Assembly (NCBI RefSeq): GCF_900117415.1
Contig: NZ_FPEI01000006.1
Coordinates: 1,550,001 to 1,614,000, forward strand
Length of the DNA stretch: 64,000 bases
Direction: 5' to 3'
Origin: Hyphomicrobium sp. CS1BSMeth3
GTDB lineage: Bacteria > Pseudomonadota > Alphaproteobacteria > Rhizobiales > Hyphomicrobiaceae
Below the pieces are notes generated by a model. That model saw nothing but the letters and a program-made list of their open reading frames with translations, was not told where the DNA came from and did no database searches. Both the position numbers and the translations under genes were made by a program. Every line of letters starts with the position of its first letter. Position 1 is the first letter of the stretch. Shown piece after piece: positions 53,748 to 62,414 of this stretch.

Positions 53748-54455
53748 CTACTTGCGCGCACGCTGGCCGAAGAGAATTTTCTGCGCTTCCTTGTCCTGGC
53801 CGAGGCTGTAGGTCGGCGACCTCAGATCCGCGCCCGCCGCGACACCCCGCGCCACCGCCGGCCGTGCATTCATGCGATCGAGCCACTTCGCGATGTTCGG
53901 AAACTCCGCGATGTCCTGGCCCTGGGTCTCGTAGCGGCGCACCCAGGGAAAGCTCATCATGTCGGCGATCGTGTACTCACCGCAGATGTAGTCGCGACCC
54001 TCGAGCTGCTTGTTGAGCACACCATAGAGGCGGTTCACCTCGTCGGTATAGCGATTGATGCCGTAGGGCACCTTCTCGGGCGCGTAATTGCGGAAATGAT
54101 TGGCCTGCCCAGCCATGGGCCCGAGACCGGCCATCTGCCAGAAGACCCACTCGTCGACGGCAACGCGCTTGCGCTCGTCCGCGGGATAGAACTTTCCGGT
54201 CTTGCGGCCGAGATACTGCAGAATTGCGCCGGACTCGAAGACCGAGATGGGCTTTCCGCCGGGTCCATCGGGATCGACGATCGCGGGCATCCGGTTGTTC
54301 GGCGCGATCTTCAGGAAATCAGGCTTGAACTGCTCGCCCTTGCCGATGTTGACCGGGATGAGCTTGTAGGCGAGCCCGCACTCCTCCAGCATGATCGTGA
54401 TCTTGATGCCGTTGGGTGTGGGCCAGAAATAGACGTCGATCGGCGCAGTGCTCAT
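53748..54455 (-). CDS. Nu-class-like (YfcG/Ure2p-type) glutathione transferase
   Basis: A 235-residue GST. ATG 54455 begins MSTAPIDVYFWPTPNGIKIT; the TPNG motif with its Thr and Asn is diagnostic of YfcG-like disulfide-bond reductases. IAPNNRMPAIVDPDG is the cis-Pro loop and FESGAILQYL the glutathione gamma-glutamyl site. The C-terminal GST helices (about 95-215) are complete. Such proteins reduce disulfides or peroxides with glutathione. It is the first gene of a three-gene run with the NMT1-like and NTF2-like genes. Confidence 0.88.
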   Translation of the reverse strand: MSTAPIDVYFWPTPNGIKITIMLEECGLAYKLIPVNIGKGEQFKPDFLKIAPNNRMPAIVDPDGPGGKPISVFESGAILQYLGRKTGKFYPADERKRVAVDEWVFWQMAGLGPMAGQANHFRNYAPEKVPYGINRYTDEVNRLYGVLNKQLEGRDYICGEYTIADMMSFPWVRRYETQGQDIAEFPNIAKWLDRMNARPAVARGVAAGADLRSPTYSLGQDKEAQKILFGQRARK

Positions 54456-54615
54456 GATCGCGTTTCCCCTTTGATGCTCGAGCCTGGCTCGCGCGAAAAA
54501 TCGGCAGCCGGCGTCGCCAGCCCTGAACATAGCAAGGGGGAGGTCCCAATGGTCAAGCTACGCGGGCCAATGCGCGATCAGCCCTGCGTGATCCGCACTC
54601 TGCCGAAGCGCGTCT

Positions 54616-55689
54616 TCAGGCCTTTGCGGCTTCCATGGCCTGGCGCAGAACGCGAGCGTAATTGCCGATTGCAATCTTGCGCACGCGCTCGGCCGAGAGC
54701 TTGCGCTCGAGATGGCGCACGACGCGGCGCAGATCGCCGTAGCTCGACACGGGCGCATTTCCGAGCGAGTTCATGTCCGTCCCGAAGGCGACGTGATCAT
54801 CGCCGAGCCAGCCGGCCATCTCGATGATGCGGTCGCCATAGGATTCGACCGTCGCGCCGACGTCCGAGCGCAGCGCCCAGAGCCCGACCACGCCGCCCTT
54901 GGCCGCGATCTGCTTGGCCTGGTCCATATCGAGCTGGCGCATCTGCCACATGGAGCGCGCCTTGCCGGCGCTCGCGCCTCTGGCCACGGAGCTGTGCGAC
55001 CACACGAGCGGCACCTTGGCAACGGCGAGCGCATGATCGACGGCCGCACGCGTGCAGTGGGCGAGATCGACGAGAATGCCGAGCCGATTGCACTCCTCGA
55101 CGACCTTGCGGCCGAAATCCGTAAGCCCGCCGTGCTTCGGCGCTTCGGTCTGGAAGTCGCCAATCGTGTTGCGCACGAAATGCACGAGCTGAATGTGCCG
55201 GACACCGGCGTCGTAGGCGGCCTTGAGCCCGTCGATACCGTCATCGAGGAAGCTCGCGCCCTCGATGGAGAGAACGACGTGCGGCTCGCCCTTGAGCGCC
55301 AGATCCAGATCGGCCGGCGTCCTCGCGATCTTGATCTTCTGTTGCTCGGCGTGCTTGCGGGCGCGCGCAAGCTCTTCCGTGAACCACTTCGTAGCGGCTC
55401 CCGACTTTGGCGCACCGTGCTGGCGCAGGCCCTGTGCCGTCGGCCGGATCCAGGGCTGGTCACCAACGATCGACCACGACACGAGCGAGGCATTGCCCTC
55501 GCCCATGAGCTTGCCGAGCGGACGCACGGACGCCGGCTGGCGGCTGATCGAGAAGAAGAGGTGGGCGTGCATGTCGCCGATCGGGATCGCGCTGCTGTCG
55601 CCGGCGCGCAGGCCCACGACGGGTGCTGCTACCGCCGCAGCGGCGCCAAACATGAGCGTGCGACGGTCCACCTGAAAGCGAGCCGGCAT
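54616..55689 (-). CDS. M19-family (renal-dipeptidase-like) exported peptidase
   Basis: A 357-residue protein with a Tat-type N-terminus (VDRRTLMFGAAAAVAAPVVG, cleavage near residue 30). M19 features are Glu143 in LSIEGAS, His211 in LVDLAHCT, His232 in VWSHSS and Asp305 in FGTDMNS. The first metal pair, usually HxD, is His41-Ala-His43. ATG 55689 is preferred; ATG 55719 is also in frame. The family hydrolyses dipeptides or related amides in the periplasm. It lies 68 bp after the papain-fold gene on the same strand. Confidence 0.83.
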   Translation of the reverse strand: MPARFQVDRRTLMFGAAAAVAAPVVGLRAGDSSAIPIGDMHAHLFFSISRQPASVRPLGKLMGEGNASLVSWSIVGDQPWIRPTAQGLRQHGAPKSGAATKWFTEELARARKHAEQQKIKIARTPADLDLALKGEPHVVLSIEGASFLDDGIDGLKAAYDAGVRHIQLVHFVRNTIGDFQTEAPKHGGLTDFGRKVVEECNRLGILVDLAHCTRAAVDHALAVAKVPLVWSHSSVARGASAGKARSMWQMRQLDMDQAKQIAAKGGVVGLWALRSDVGATVESYGDRIIEMAGWLGDDHVAFGTDMNSLGNAPVSSYGDLRRVVRHLERKLSAERVRKIAIGNYARVLRQAMEAAKA

Positions 55690-55757
55690 GTGCAGATATC
55701 CAGTCAAGGTATGAGGCATCGCGGGCGATCACGACAGCGATCGCCTGCGCAGAACCA

Positions 55758-57041
55758 TCACTCGAACATCACCGTTGCCACGTAGTCCATGGTCCGATTG
55801 CGGTTGGTCCGCGGCAGCATGGTGTTGATGAGGTAGGAGGTCGGCGAGTAGTTGTCCGGCACCGCCGACCTGAAGGCCGCGCTGGCGACCAATGTTTGTG
55901 CGCGCCGCCATCCGCCCGCCGCCGCGTTCCTGTAGTAGTCCTTCAGCGGCATGAAGCGCGGCGCCATGGTCTTGGCGATCGTCTGATGACCGGACGACAT
56001 CCGTGCCGTGGCCTTCGGATCCTCGACAAAGATCGAGTCCACGAGCGCATCGCGCTTCTCGGCCGGCAGCTTCAGCGCGTCGATGACCATCAGCGGCCCC
56101 TCGCCGAGGCCGATCTTGGCCCTGCTCGTGCGGGTCGACATGTAGGTGCCCGTCGCAGGCAGCGGCTCCATGATCGGCGAGACGCAGGACGGGATACGGC
56201 TCGTCTTGAAGCTGTCGCCCGTCTTGGCGGGATCGCAGTTCCTGAGCGCGAGCACCGACCACACGAACTCCGAGCAGAACATGCTCGTCTGCCCGGACGG
56301 GTTCTGCCCGAGACCGAGGCGCGCCAGGTGTTGCACGAAGTCGAGCGGGCGGCCCGAACGATACTTCGGCGCGTTGTAATCGTCGTTGAAGCTGATCTGC
56401 GTCGGATAGATCTTCCGCGCCTGCTGGTTGATGCGCGTCGCCCAGGCCAGGATCGCGGCACGTTGCGCATCCGTCAGACCGCGCGGGCGGATGATGTGGA
56501 TGTACTTGAGCGTGCGATAGTGCTCGCTGTCGAAGTTGCCGCCGTAGTTCCCGCCGAGATACTCGGCATTCAGTGGAATATCGAGCTGGCGCGCGACACC
56601 GTTCTGCACGTAGGCAATGCCGGTGTGGCTGACGCCCATCTGGATGTTCGGGTAGGCGCCACCGCCACCCCACTCGGGCCGGAAGGTGAGAATGATGTCG
56701 CCCGTCTGGATGAGACCGCTCTTGGCCATGCGCTGGCCGAAACCTGCCCGCTTTGCCACGATCAGGCGCAGGCCGACGTCACCCTGCGCGCCCTTGGCAT
56801 CGGGATGCTTGAACTCGACCAGGCGATCGGTCGTGTTGATGCTCTTCGGGAGCGTGAGGCGCGCGCTCGCGGGGACGGCAAGATAGACCGGCATATCGAG
56901 CCGGCGCGCCATGTCCTGATTGGTCTTCTCGTTGTACGTGAATTCCGCGGCCCAGAGCGGCGCGGCCGTGATTGCGAGACCGGCCGCGGCCGTGACGGCA
57001 GCGGCGCGCAAGAGGAGCGCGGCGAATGGCTTCCCGGACAT
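55758..57041 (-). CDS. YiiX/YaeF-like permuted NlpC/P60 papain-fold exported protein
   Basis: A 427-residue exported protein (signal about 1-32, cleavage near WAA). The core resembles the circularly permuted papain-fold amidases (C92 group): GDIILTF (about 114-120), catalytic His139 in VSHTGIAYV and, much later, Cys256 in MFCSEFVWSVL. The His-before-Cys order marks the permutation. The last 150 residues are of unknown nature. GGAGG precedes ATG 57041. The substrate may be an acyl or amide bond in envelope lipids or peptides. Confidence in the family is moderate because the call rests on motif order. Confidence 0.6.
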   Translation of the reverse strand: MSGKPFAALLLRAAAVTAAAGLAITAAPLWAAEFTYNEKTNQDMARRLDMPVYLAVPASARLTLPKSINTTDRLVEFKHPDAKGAQGDVGLRLIVAKRAGFGQRMAKSGLIQTGDIILTFRPEWGGGGAYPNIQMGVSHTGIAYVQNGVARQLDIPLNAEYLGGNYGGNFDSEHYRTLKYIHIIRPRGLTDAQRAAILAWATRINQQARKIYPTQISFNDDYNAPKYRSGRPLDFVQHLARLGLGQNPSGQTSMFCSEFVWSVLALRNCDPAKTGDSFKTSRIPSCVSPIMEPLPATGTYMSTRTSRAKIGLGEGPLMVIDALKLPAEKRDALVDSIFVEDPKATARMSSGHQTIAKTMAPRFMPLKDYYRNAAAGGWRRAQTLVASAAFRSAVPDNYSPTSYLINTMLPRTNRNRTMDYVATVMFE

Positions 57042-57169
57042 ATTATCCCTCCCTGCGTTAACCCTGCTCCCTCTAGCATCTTTGAGGCAGCGGCCAAACG
57101 ACGAGGCGCGCGCTTTCCACGTCGCCGCGAACGTGTGGCGCGAAGGGCACGGAATCCGGGTGCGGAGTG

Positions 57170-57931
57170 CTACTTGAGCGTGTCGCTCAGCAGCGCGAGG
57201 CCGTTGAGCGCGCGGGGAAATCCGCTGTAGGGGCCGGTCTGGATGATGGCCTCGACGACCTCTTCCTTCTTGAGGCCGATATTGAGGGCCGAGGCGCCGA
57301 ACTTCTTGAGCTGACCTTCGAGGCCCAGTGCCGTGAAGGCCGCGATCGCAACGAGCATCCGCTGGCGATGATCGAGGCCCGGCCGGCCCCAGAGCTCGCC
57401 ATAACCATAGCGGATTGCAGACGGGTAGAGCGCGCCGGTCACCTTGTTGTCCGGCGCGGCATAGCCCTGGCCGGCGCGATCGCCGTGCAGCTTGGCCATG
57501 ACCTCGCTGCCGCTCTGATCGAGTGCCTCGTTGCTGTCATTGCGCGGCGGCTCCGGCGGGACACGCACGCCACGCGCTGCGAACACCTCGTGTGCGGCGC
57601 GGGCCGCGCTCTCCGTCGTGATGAAGCCGCCGTAGAGGCCCGCCTGCATGAAGACTTCGAGGATGGTGCGCGCGGCGAGGCCGAGATCCAGTGCCGACGC
57701 CACGTGCTGGCGGAGCTGTGCCGTATGCGGGCCGAGCCCGAGTACGGCGAGCGTGCAGATCATGCGATCGGCGCGGGCGAGGTTCGGCCGGTCCCAGATT
57801 CCGCCGAATGCGACCTCGCTGATGAAATCATCGAAGTTCGGCAGCACCTCATGAGCGTCCGTCCGCTGAAGGCCAAGCTCCTTGCGCACTTCGGCGCCGC
57901 GGCGGCGCAGCTCACGTCGTCCATCAGGCAT
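57170..57931 (-). CDS. Carboxymuconolactone decarboxylase-like protein, two fused domains
   Basis: A 253-residue protein with two CMD-type helical domains in tandem (about 25-115 and 155-245). The first has RADRMICTLAVLGLGPHTAQLRQHV and the second HRQRMLVAIAAFTALGLEGQ. Both lack the CxxC/CxxxH redox pair of AhpD, so a decarboxylase or structural role is more likely than peroxidase reduction. ATG 57931 has AGGGAGG eight bases upstream; the longer open frame overlaps the membrane-protein gene in another frame and is rejected. It is the last of a pair with the membrane-protein gene (35 bp). Confidence 0.82.
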   Translation of the reverse strand: MPDGRRELRRRGAEVRKELGLQRTDAHEVLPNFDDFISEVAFGGIWDRPNLARADRMICTLAVLGLGPHTAQLRQHVASALDLGLAARTILEVFMQAGLYGGFITTESAARAAHEVFAARGVRVPPEPPRNDSNEALDQSGSEVMAKLHGDRAGQGYAAPDNKVTGALYPSAIRYGYGELWGRPGLDHRQRMLVAIAAFTALGLEGQLKKFGASALNIGLKKEEVVEAIIQTGPYSGFPRALNGLALLSDTLK

Positions 57932-57966
57932 CGAACGGACCTCCCTATCGGTCGCAACGGCAGATC

Positions 57967-58314
57967 TCAGAAATTGACGTTCTGGATTACCCAGCCGCCG
58001 CCGGCCGCGATCAGCCCCGCGATGACGATGTACGGCAGCATGGTGATGAGCACGCCCAACAGCGCAACGAAGGCAAGCAGAACTTTCTCTGCGGCGCTCC
58101 AGAGAGATATCACCGCCTTGTAGAGCACGTACACGATGGCGACAATGACGAGGGCGAGGACGACAATCTTCCAAGCCGGCAGGCTTTGCCAGTTCGACTG
58201 GAGGATCTGAACGATCTGGCCAAACGACCATGTCCAGACGAGCTGAATGAAGCGGAAGATCGCCGCAATACCCTGCTGCAGAAACTGCACGAGCTGATTG
58301 ATCGCCTGGTTCAT
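57967..58314 (-). CDS. Small membrane protein of unknown function
   Basis: A 115-residue protein with an amphipathic, Gln/Phe/Trp-rich N-terminus (MNQAINQLVQFLQQGIAAIF) and two strong hydrophobic helices (about residues 48-68 and 77-107). No signal peptide site. ATG 58314 is the natural start. No family is recognised. It lies between the alpha/beta hydrolase gene (108 bp upstream) and the CMD gene. Confidence 0.68.
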   Translation of the reverse strand: MNQAINQLVQFLQQGIAAIFRFIQLVWTWSFGQIVQILQSNWQSLPAWKIVVLALVIVAIVYVLYKAVISLWSAAEKVLLAFVALLGVLITMLPYIVIAGLIAAGGGWVIQNVNF

Positions 58315-58422
58315 GGCTGGTTCCCCCGATCGGCGCCCGTTGCTTTATACGCTCCTGTCGGCAGGAGGGTTGCTGCCGATCTGCCACATCCTGTCGATGC
58401 GTGGCGGCAAAGTCACGCCGCC

Positions 58423-59229
58423 TCAGCGCCTGAGCGCGAGGATCCAGTCCCGGACGACATCGACGGCTCCATATTTGTCGAGGTCGATATGGCGGCCCTC
58501 GGGAAAGACGACGATCTTCTTCGGCTCGCGTGCGAGCGCGTACATCCGCTGTCCCATCTCGAGCGGGATCACCTGATCGCGCGTCCCGTGCAGGATGAGC
58601 AGCGGCGCGTTGATCGAAGCAATGTGTTTGTCGCTCTCGTAGCGATCCACCATCAGCCAGTTCAATGGCAGGATCGGATAGGCCTTGGCACCAACCTCGA
58701 CGATCGACGTATAGGGCGCATCGAGAATGACGCCGGCCACGGGAACGGCTGCGGCTGTCTGCACGGCGACGCCCGAGCCGAGCGACTCGCCATAGAGGAA
58801 AATGTCCGCCGGCTTGAGGCCCTGCTTGATGAGATAGTCATAAGCGAGGCGCGCATCCGCGATGTTGTGCGTTTCGGTGGGACTGCCCGTGCTGCCGCTG
58901 TAGCCGCGATAGGACATCACGAAGATGCCGAAACCGGCATTCTGATAGCGCCCAAAGCGCATGGCGCGGTTCGCGAGCCCACCACCATTGCCGTGGAAAT
59001 AGAGGATCGTCGGGCGGCCGGCGGGTGCCGGCGCGTACCAGGCAATAACGCGCTCGCCATCGGGCGTCGGGAGCTCGACCTCGCGGAAACCTTCGAGGCC
59101 CGTATCCGCGGGCGCAACACGCGACGCATTGGGAAAGTATGTGAATTTGCGCTGCGCCACATAGGCGATGCCGACGATCGCCAGATAGGCGCCCATCACG
59201 TAGAGGAGGATCTTGATCACGCTCGACAT
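58423..59229 (-). CDS. Membrane-anchored alpha/beta hydrolase (ABHD13/YfhR-like)
   Basis: A 268-residue hydrolase with an N-terminal membrane helix (about residues 5-24). The triad is complete: Ser149 in YGESLGSG, Asp218 in HGTRDQVIP and His247 in EGRHIDL. The oxyanion segment is YFHGNGGG (about 77-84) and SYRGYSGSTGSPTE follows. The family includes thioesterases and peptidase-like hydrolases; the substrate is unknown. ATG 59229. It starts 13 bp after the crotonase-family gene, so they are probably co-transcribed. Confidence 0.88.
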   Translation of the reverse strand: MSSVIKILLYVMGAYLAIVGIAYVAQRKFTYFPNASRVAPADTGLEGFREVELPTPDGERVIAWYAPAPAGRPTILYFHGNGGGLANRAMRFGRYQNAGFGIFVMSYRGYSGSTGSPTETHNIADARLAYDYLIKQGLKPADIFLYGESLGSGVAVQTAAAVPVAGVILDAPYTSIVEVGAKAYPILPLNWLMVDRYESDKHIASINAPLLILHGTRDQVIPLEMGQRMYALAREPKKIVVFPEGRHIDLDKYGAVDVVRDWILALRR

Positions 59230-59242
59230 GCGTCCATCCCGA

Positions 59243-60058
59243 TCAGCGGCCGCGGAAGTGCGCGCGCCGCCGCTCGAGAAATGCGGCGATGCCTTCCTTG
59301 CTGTCCTCGCTCGTCGTCGTCAGCACGAATTGGTCGAGATCCATATGGCTTGCAAGATCATCGAGCGCGCCGGAGAGGCGGTTGACCGTCATCTTCGTCA
59401 TCTTCACGGGAAGTGGTGGCTCGGCAGCCAGACGTCCAGCGAGCGCCATTGCCGCAGTGAGCGCACTCCCATCCTCGGCCAGATGCTCGACGAGGCCCCA
59501 CTCATAGGCCTGCTCGGCATAAATGCGCTCGGAGGCGAGCATGACCGCCTGCTTGGTGCGCGCCGGTCCCATGAGTTGCAGCATCCGTGGGATCGAGCCC
59601 CAGCTCATGTTCAGGCCGAGGTCGACCTCGGGAATGCGGAAGTGCGCGCCGCGCGCTGAAACGCGAAAATCGAGCGAAACGGCGAGCGCCACACCGCCAC
59701 CAATGCAGAAACCTTCGATGGCGGCGATGGTCACCTGCTCCATCTCGTACCACGCGCGACACATGCGCGGGCCAATGGAGATCGAGCGCCGCAGCGCGCC
59801 GAGCCCGTCTTCCGCAACAGCCTTGCGCTCGTTGTCCTTGAGATCGAAGCCCGCCGAGAAGGCCCGCGTATTCCCCGCGAGCACGACGACCGACGTCTCG
59901 ATGTCATCCTCGAAGGAACGGGCCGCATCGCGAAGCTGCCGCATGGCCTCCGGCGAGAGCGCATTGATGCTGTCGCCGCGGTCGAAGCGCACGAGCGCCA
60001 CGCGGCCATCCGGCCCGAGACCGCGCTCGATTGTCACGAAGCTGTCAAGATCCGCCAT
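59243..60058 (-). CDS. Enoyl-CoA hydratase/isomerase family protein
   Basis: A 271-residue crotonase-fold protein. The oxyanion-hole segments are FSAGFDL (67-73) and GFCIGGGVALAV (117-128). The second catalytic Glu (Glu144 in RIPEVDLGLN) is present, but the first, usually in GGGCEL, is replaced by Ala (GGGVAL), so simple enoyl-CoA hydration is doubtful and another crotonase reaction is possible. ATG 60058 has GAGGGAA upstream. It lies 13 bp before the alpha/beta hydrolase gene. Confidence 0.88.
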   Translation of the reverse strand: MADLDSFVTIERGLGPDGRVALVRFDRGDSINALSPEAMRQLRDAARSFEDDIETSVVVLAGNTRAFSAGFDLKDNERKAVAEDGLGALRRSISIGPRMCRAWYEMEQVTIAAIEGFCIGGGVALAVSLDFRVSARGAHFRIPEVDLGLNMSWGSIPRMLQLMGPARTKQAVMLASERIYAEQAYEWGLVEHLAEDGSALTAAMALAGRLAAEPPLPVKMTKMTVNRLSGALDDLASHMDLDQFVLTTTSEDSKEGIAAFLERRRAHFRGR

Positions 60059-60153
60059 GACGTATTCCCTCTTCGCATCGAGCGAGTACGGGACACGAGA
60101 CGGCGGCCTCAATCAAGCTGAATTCGGCGCGCGAGGCTTTATCGGATGTCGCC

Positions 60154-61038
60154 TCAGGCCTCCGGCTTGCGATAGTTGAATACCGTCTCCGGCCATGCGC
60201 GGGCGGGGGGGCGGTTCTCGATCAAACCGGCGCCCCGCAGCCAGCGTTTCATGATGTCCTCCGTCGGATAGACCGGGAAGCCAGTGCTCGGATTGGATAT
60301 GGTTCCGGTCAGGCGCCGTCCGACGCCCATATAGCTCAGGGTGTCGACAATCGTTCGCGTGTAGCCGACGGCAGATCTCAACGATCCTTTGAGCATCGGC
60401 TTGGCACAATCGTACGTGAATGCGCCGAGGGTCCCACCGACGATCTGGAGCTCGCCGCCCGGCCTCAGAATGCGTGCCATTTCCCGGATTGCAGCCCGCA
60501 CATCCGTATATTGGAGCACCGAGACGCACAGAACGAGATCGCACGAATTGGACTCGAGCGGGATTTCCTCGGCCCGTCCCCAGCGCAGGTTCAAGGGCTC
60601 GACGCCCTCCCGCTCTGCCAGGATCGCGCTCATCTGATGATAGACGCGGCATGGTTCGACGCCGATGACCGAGCCCGCGGTGCGGCGGATGTCGTAGAGA
60701 TTGGAACCATAGCCGCAGCCGATCTCCGTCACCGACTTGCCGCTGTAGTAGGCTTGCGAGTGATATGCGATCTGCCCCTCGAGCGGCAGTTTGCGGTTTC
60801 TCTGCTGCCAGAATTGATACTCGCGGAGCGAGTCCGCCAGCAGCCGGCCTTCCGGCTTGAAAGTGTGCGTCTCGGGCTTGAGCCATCCGAGACCCACGGC
60901 GGCGTCCCTGGCCTCTGAAAGCTCCGGGCCGACCGGGCGTCCGAGCGCCATTCTGAAAGCAAGATCGATGAGCTGTTCGGAGCCCGGCGCCAGCAGCGCC
61001 CGACGGGTTGCTGTATATGTCGCGTCGGATAATTGCAT
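60154..61038 (-). CDS. SAM-dependent methyltransferase
   Basis: A 294-residue class I methyltransferase. The SAM loop is VTEIGCGYGSNLYD (103-116), the acidic second motif is VIGVEPC, and DLVLCVSVLQYT with REMARILRPGGELQIVGG completes the fold. The N-terminal 100 residues are helical and not recognised. ATG 61038 has GGGGAT upstream; the frame is open to 61224. The acceptor is unknown. Its immediate 5' region looks more A/T-rich than the neighbours. Neighbouring genes give no clear pathway. Confidence 0.83.
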   Translation of the reverse strand: MQLSDATYTATRRALLAPGSEQLIDLAFRMALGRPVGPELSEARDAAVGLGWLKPETHTFKPEGRLLADSLREYQFWQQRNRKLPLEGQIAYHSQAYYSGKSVTEIGCGYGSNLYDIRRTAGSVIGVEPCRVYHQMSAILAEREGVEPLNLRWGRAEEIPLESNSCDLVLCVSVLQYTDVRAAIREMARILRPGGELQIVGGTLGAFTYDCAKPMLKGSLRSAVGYTRTIVDTLSYMGVGRRLTGTISNPSTGFPVYPTEDIMKRWLRGAGLIENRPPARAWPETVFNYRKPEA

Positions 61039-61165
61039 TGGATCCCCGTGCCAATATGCATTGAATATCACAGGGACGGTCTTACCTCGCCAATGCGACC
61101 ACTCAAAAAGAAAGCAAACCGACTGGTTAGCGCGAACGCAGCAAGCGTCGAGCGCCTCTCGGCCT

Positions 61166-62365
61166 TCAGCGCACGACCTTGAGAATGCCGCGTGCCTCGA
61201 GATCGGCAATCTCGGCCTCATCATAGCCGGCCGCGCTCAGCACTTCCGGCCCATCGGCTCCGAGAAAACCCGCATGGCGGCGGAATTCCGTCGGCGTCTC
61301 GGAAAAGCCGAGCGGGCTGGCGATCGTGCGCACGGTGCCCTCTGTCGGGTGCTCGCGCATCGTGAAGAAGCCCGTTGCATTGAGATGGGGATCCTCGAGC
61401 ACGCCGTCGAGATCATTGACCGGCATGGCCGGAATGTCATGGGCATCACAGAAGGCGAGCCATTCGGCGGTCGTGCGGCTCGGCGCAAGATCGTTCACGA
61501 TCTGCTGGACGACGGGCTGGTGGTTCGCGCGCGCCGCGACCGTCGCAAGGCGGGGATCACTGCGCAGATCCTCGCGGCCGAGGTTCGTGCAGAAGGCATT
61601 CCAGTGCTTGTCGGTGACGATGAGCATGCACACGTAACCGTCCTTGGAGCGCGAGGGACGGCGCTGCGGGCTCAGGAGGCGCGCATAGCCGATCTGGCCG
61701 CGCGGCGGATCGTACGTCGCATCGTAAAGGTGCTCGGTGAGCCAGAAGGACGTGATGGTCTCCAGCATGGGCACTTCGACGAGCTGCCCCTGCCCCGTGC
61801 GCGTGCGATGCACGAGTGCCCCGAGGATGGCCATGGCCAGATGCAGGCCCGTGGTCTTGTCGACAATGAGGCTCGGCATGAAGCGCGGCTCGCCGCCGGA
61901 CGCACGCGCCGTCAGCATGGCCGCGCCGCTCGCGCCCTGCACGAGATCGTCATAGGCGGGTTTGGCGCCATAGGGCCCCGAGCGCTTGTAGCCGAGGCAG
62001 TAGGCATAAACGATCGAGGGATTGGCGGCGCGGATGTCCTCATAGCCGAGGCCGAGCCGCTCGATGGCCTGTGGGCGGTTGTTGTGCACGAAGACATCGG
62101 CGTTCGCCGCGAGACGCCTCACGATCTCGACGGCCTCGGGGCGCTTGAGGTCCAGGCAGACGGACTTCTTGTTGCGGTTGGCGGCGAGGAAGATCGGCCC
62201 CATGCCCTTGGTCGGCGGCGTGCCCGGATTGCGCATGATGTCGCCTTCGGGCGGCTCGATCTTGATGACATCGGCACCCATGTCGGCGAGGTGCAGCGTC
62301 GCGAAGGGGCCGGAGACGACAGCGGTCAGGTCGACGATACGAATGCCATCGAGCGGGCCGGGCAT
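61166..62365 (-). CDS. CaiB/BaiF-family (class III) CoA transferase
   Basis: A 399-residue CoA transferase. The catalytic Asp169 is in SLIVDKTTGLH, the position known for formyl-CoA transferase. N-terminal motif GIRIVDLTAVVSGPFATLHLADMGADVIKIE is typical. ATG 62365 begins MPGPLDGIRIVDL; the long open frame upstream overlaps trpE and is rejected. Class III enzymes move CoA between organic acids; the acid pair is unknown. It lies 49 bp after trpE, which is probably coincidental, as no tryptophan link is known. Confidence 0.9.
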   Translation of the reverse strand: MPGPLDGIRIVDLTAVVSGPFATLHLADMGADVIKIEPPEGDIMRNPGTPPTKGMGPIFLAANRNKKSVCLDLKRPEAVEIVRRLAANADVFVHNNRPQAIERLGLGYEDIRAANPSIVYAYCLGYKRSGPYGAKPAYDDLVQGASGAAMLTARASGGEPRFMPSLIVDKTTGLHLAMAILGALVHRTRTGQGQLVEVPMLETITSFWLTEHLYDATYDPPRGQIGYARLLSPQRRPSRSKDGYVCMLIVTDKHWNAFCTNLGREDLRSDPRLATVAARANHQPVVQQIVNDLAPSRTTAEWLAFCDAHDIPAMPVNDLDGVLEDPHLNATGFFTMREHPTEGTVRTIASPLGFSETPTEFRRHAGFLGADGPEVLSAAGYDEAEIADLEARGILKVVR

Positions 62366-62414
62366 GGAGCGTTTGTCCTCGTGCGTGGGGGATGCGTAGG
62401 TCGTCCGGCGCGGC

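Noticed and set aside
57932..58387. In-frame N-terminal extension of the CMD gene
   Set aside because: It overlaps the membrane-protein gene in another frame, has no domain, and a strong ribosome site precedes ATG 57931.
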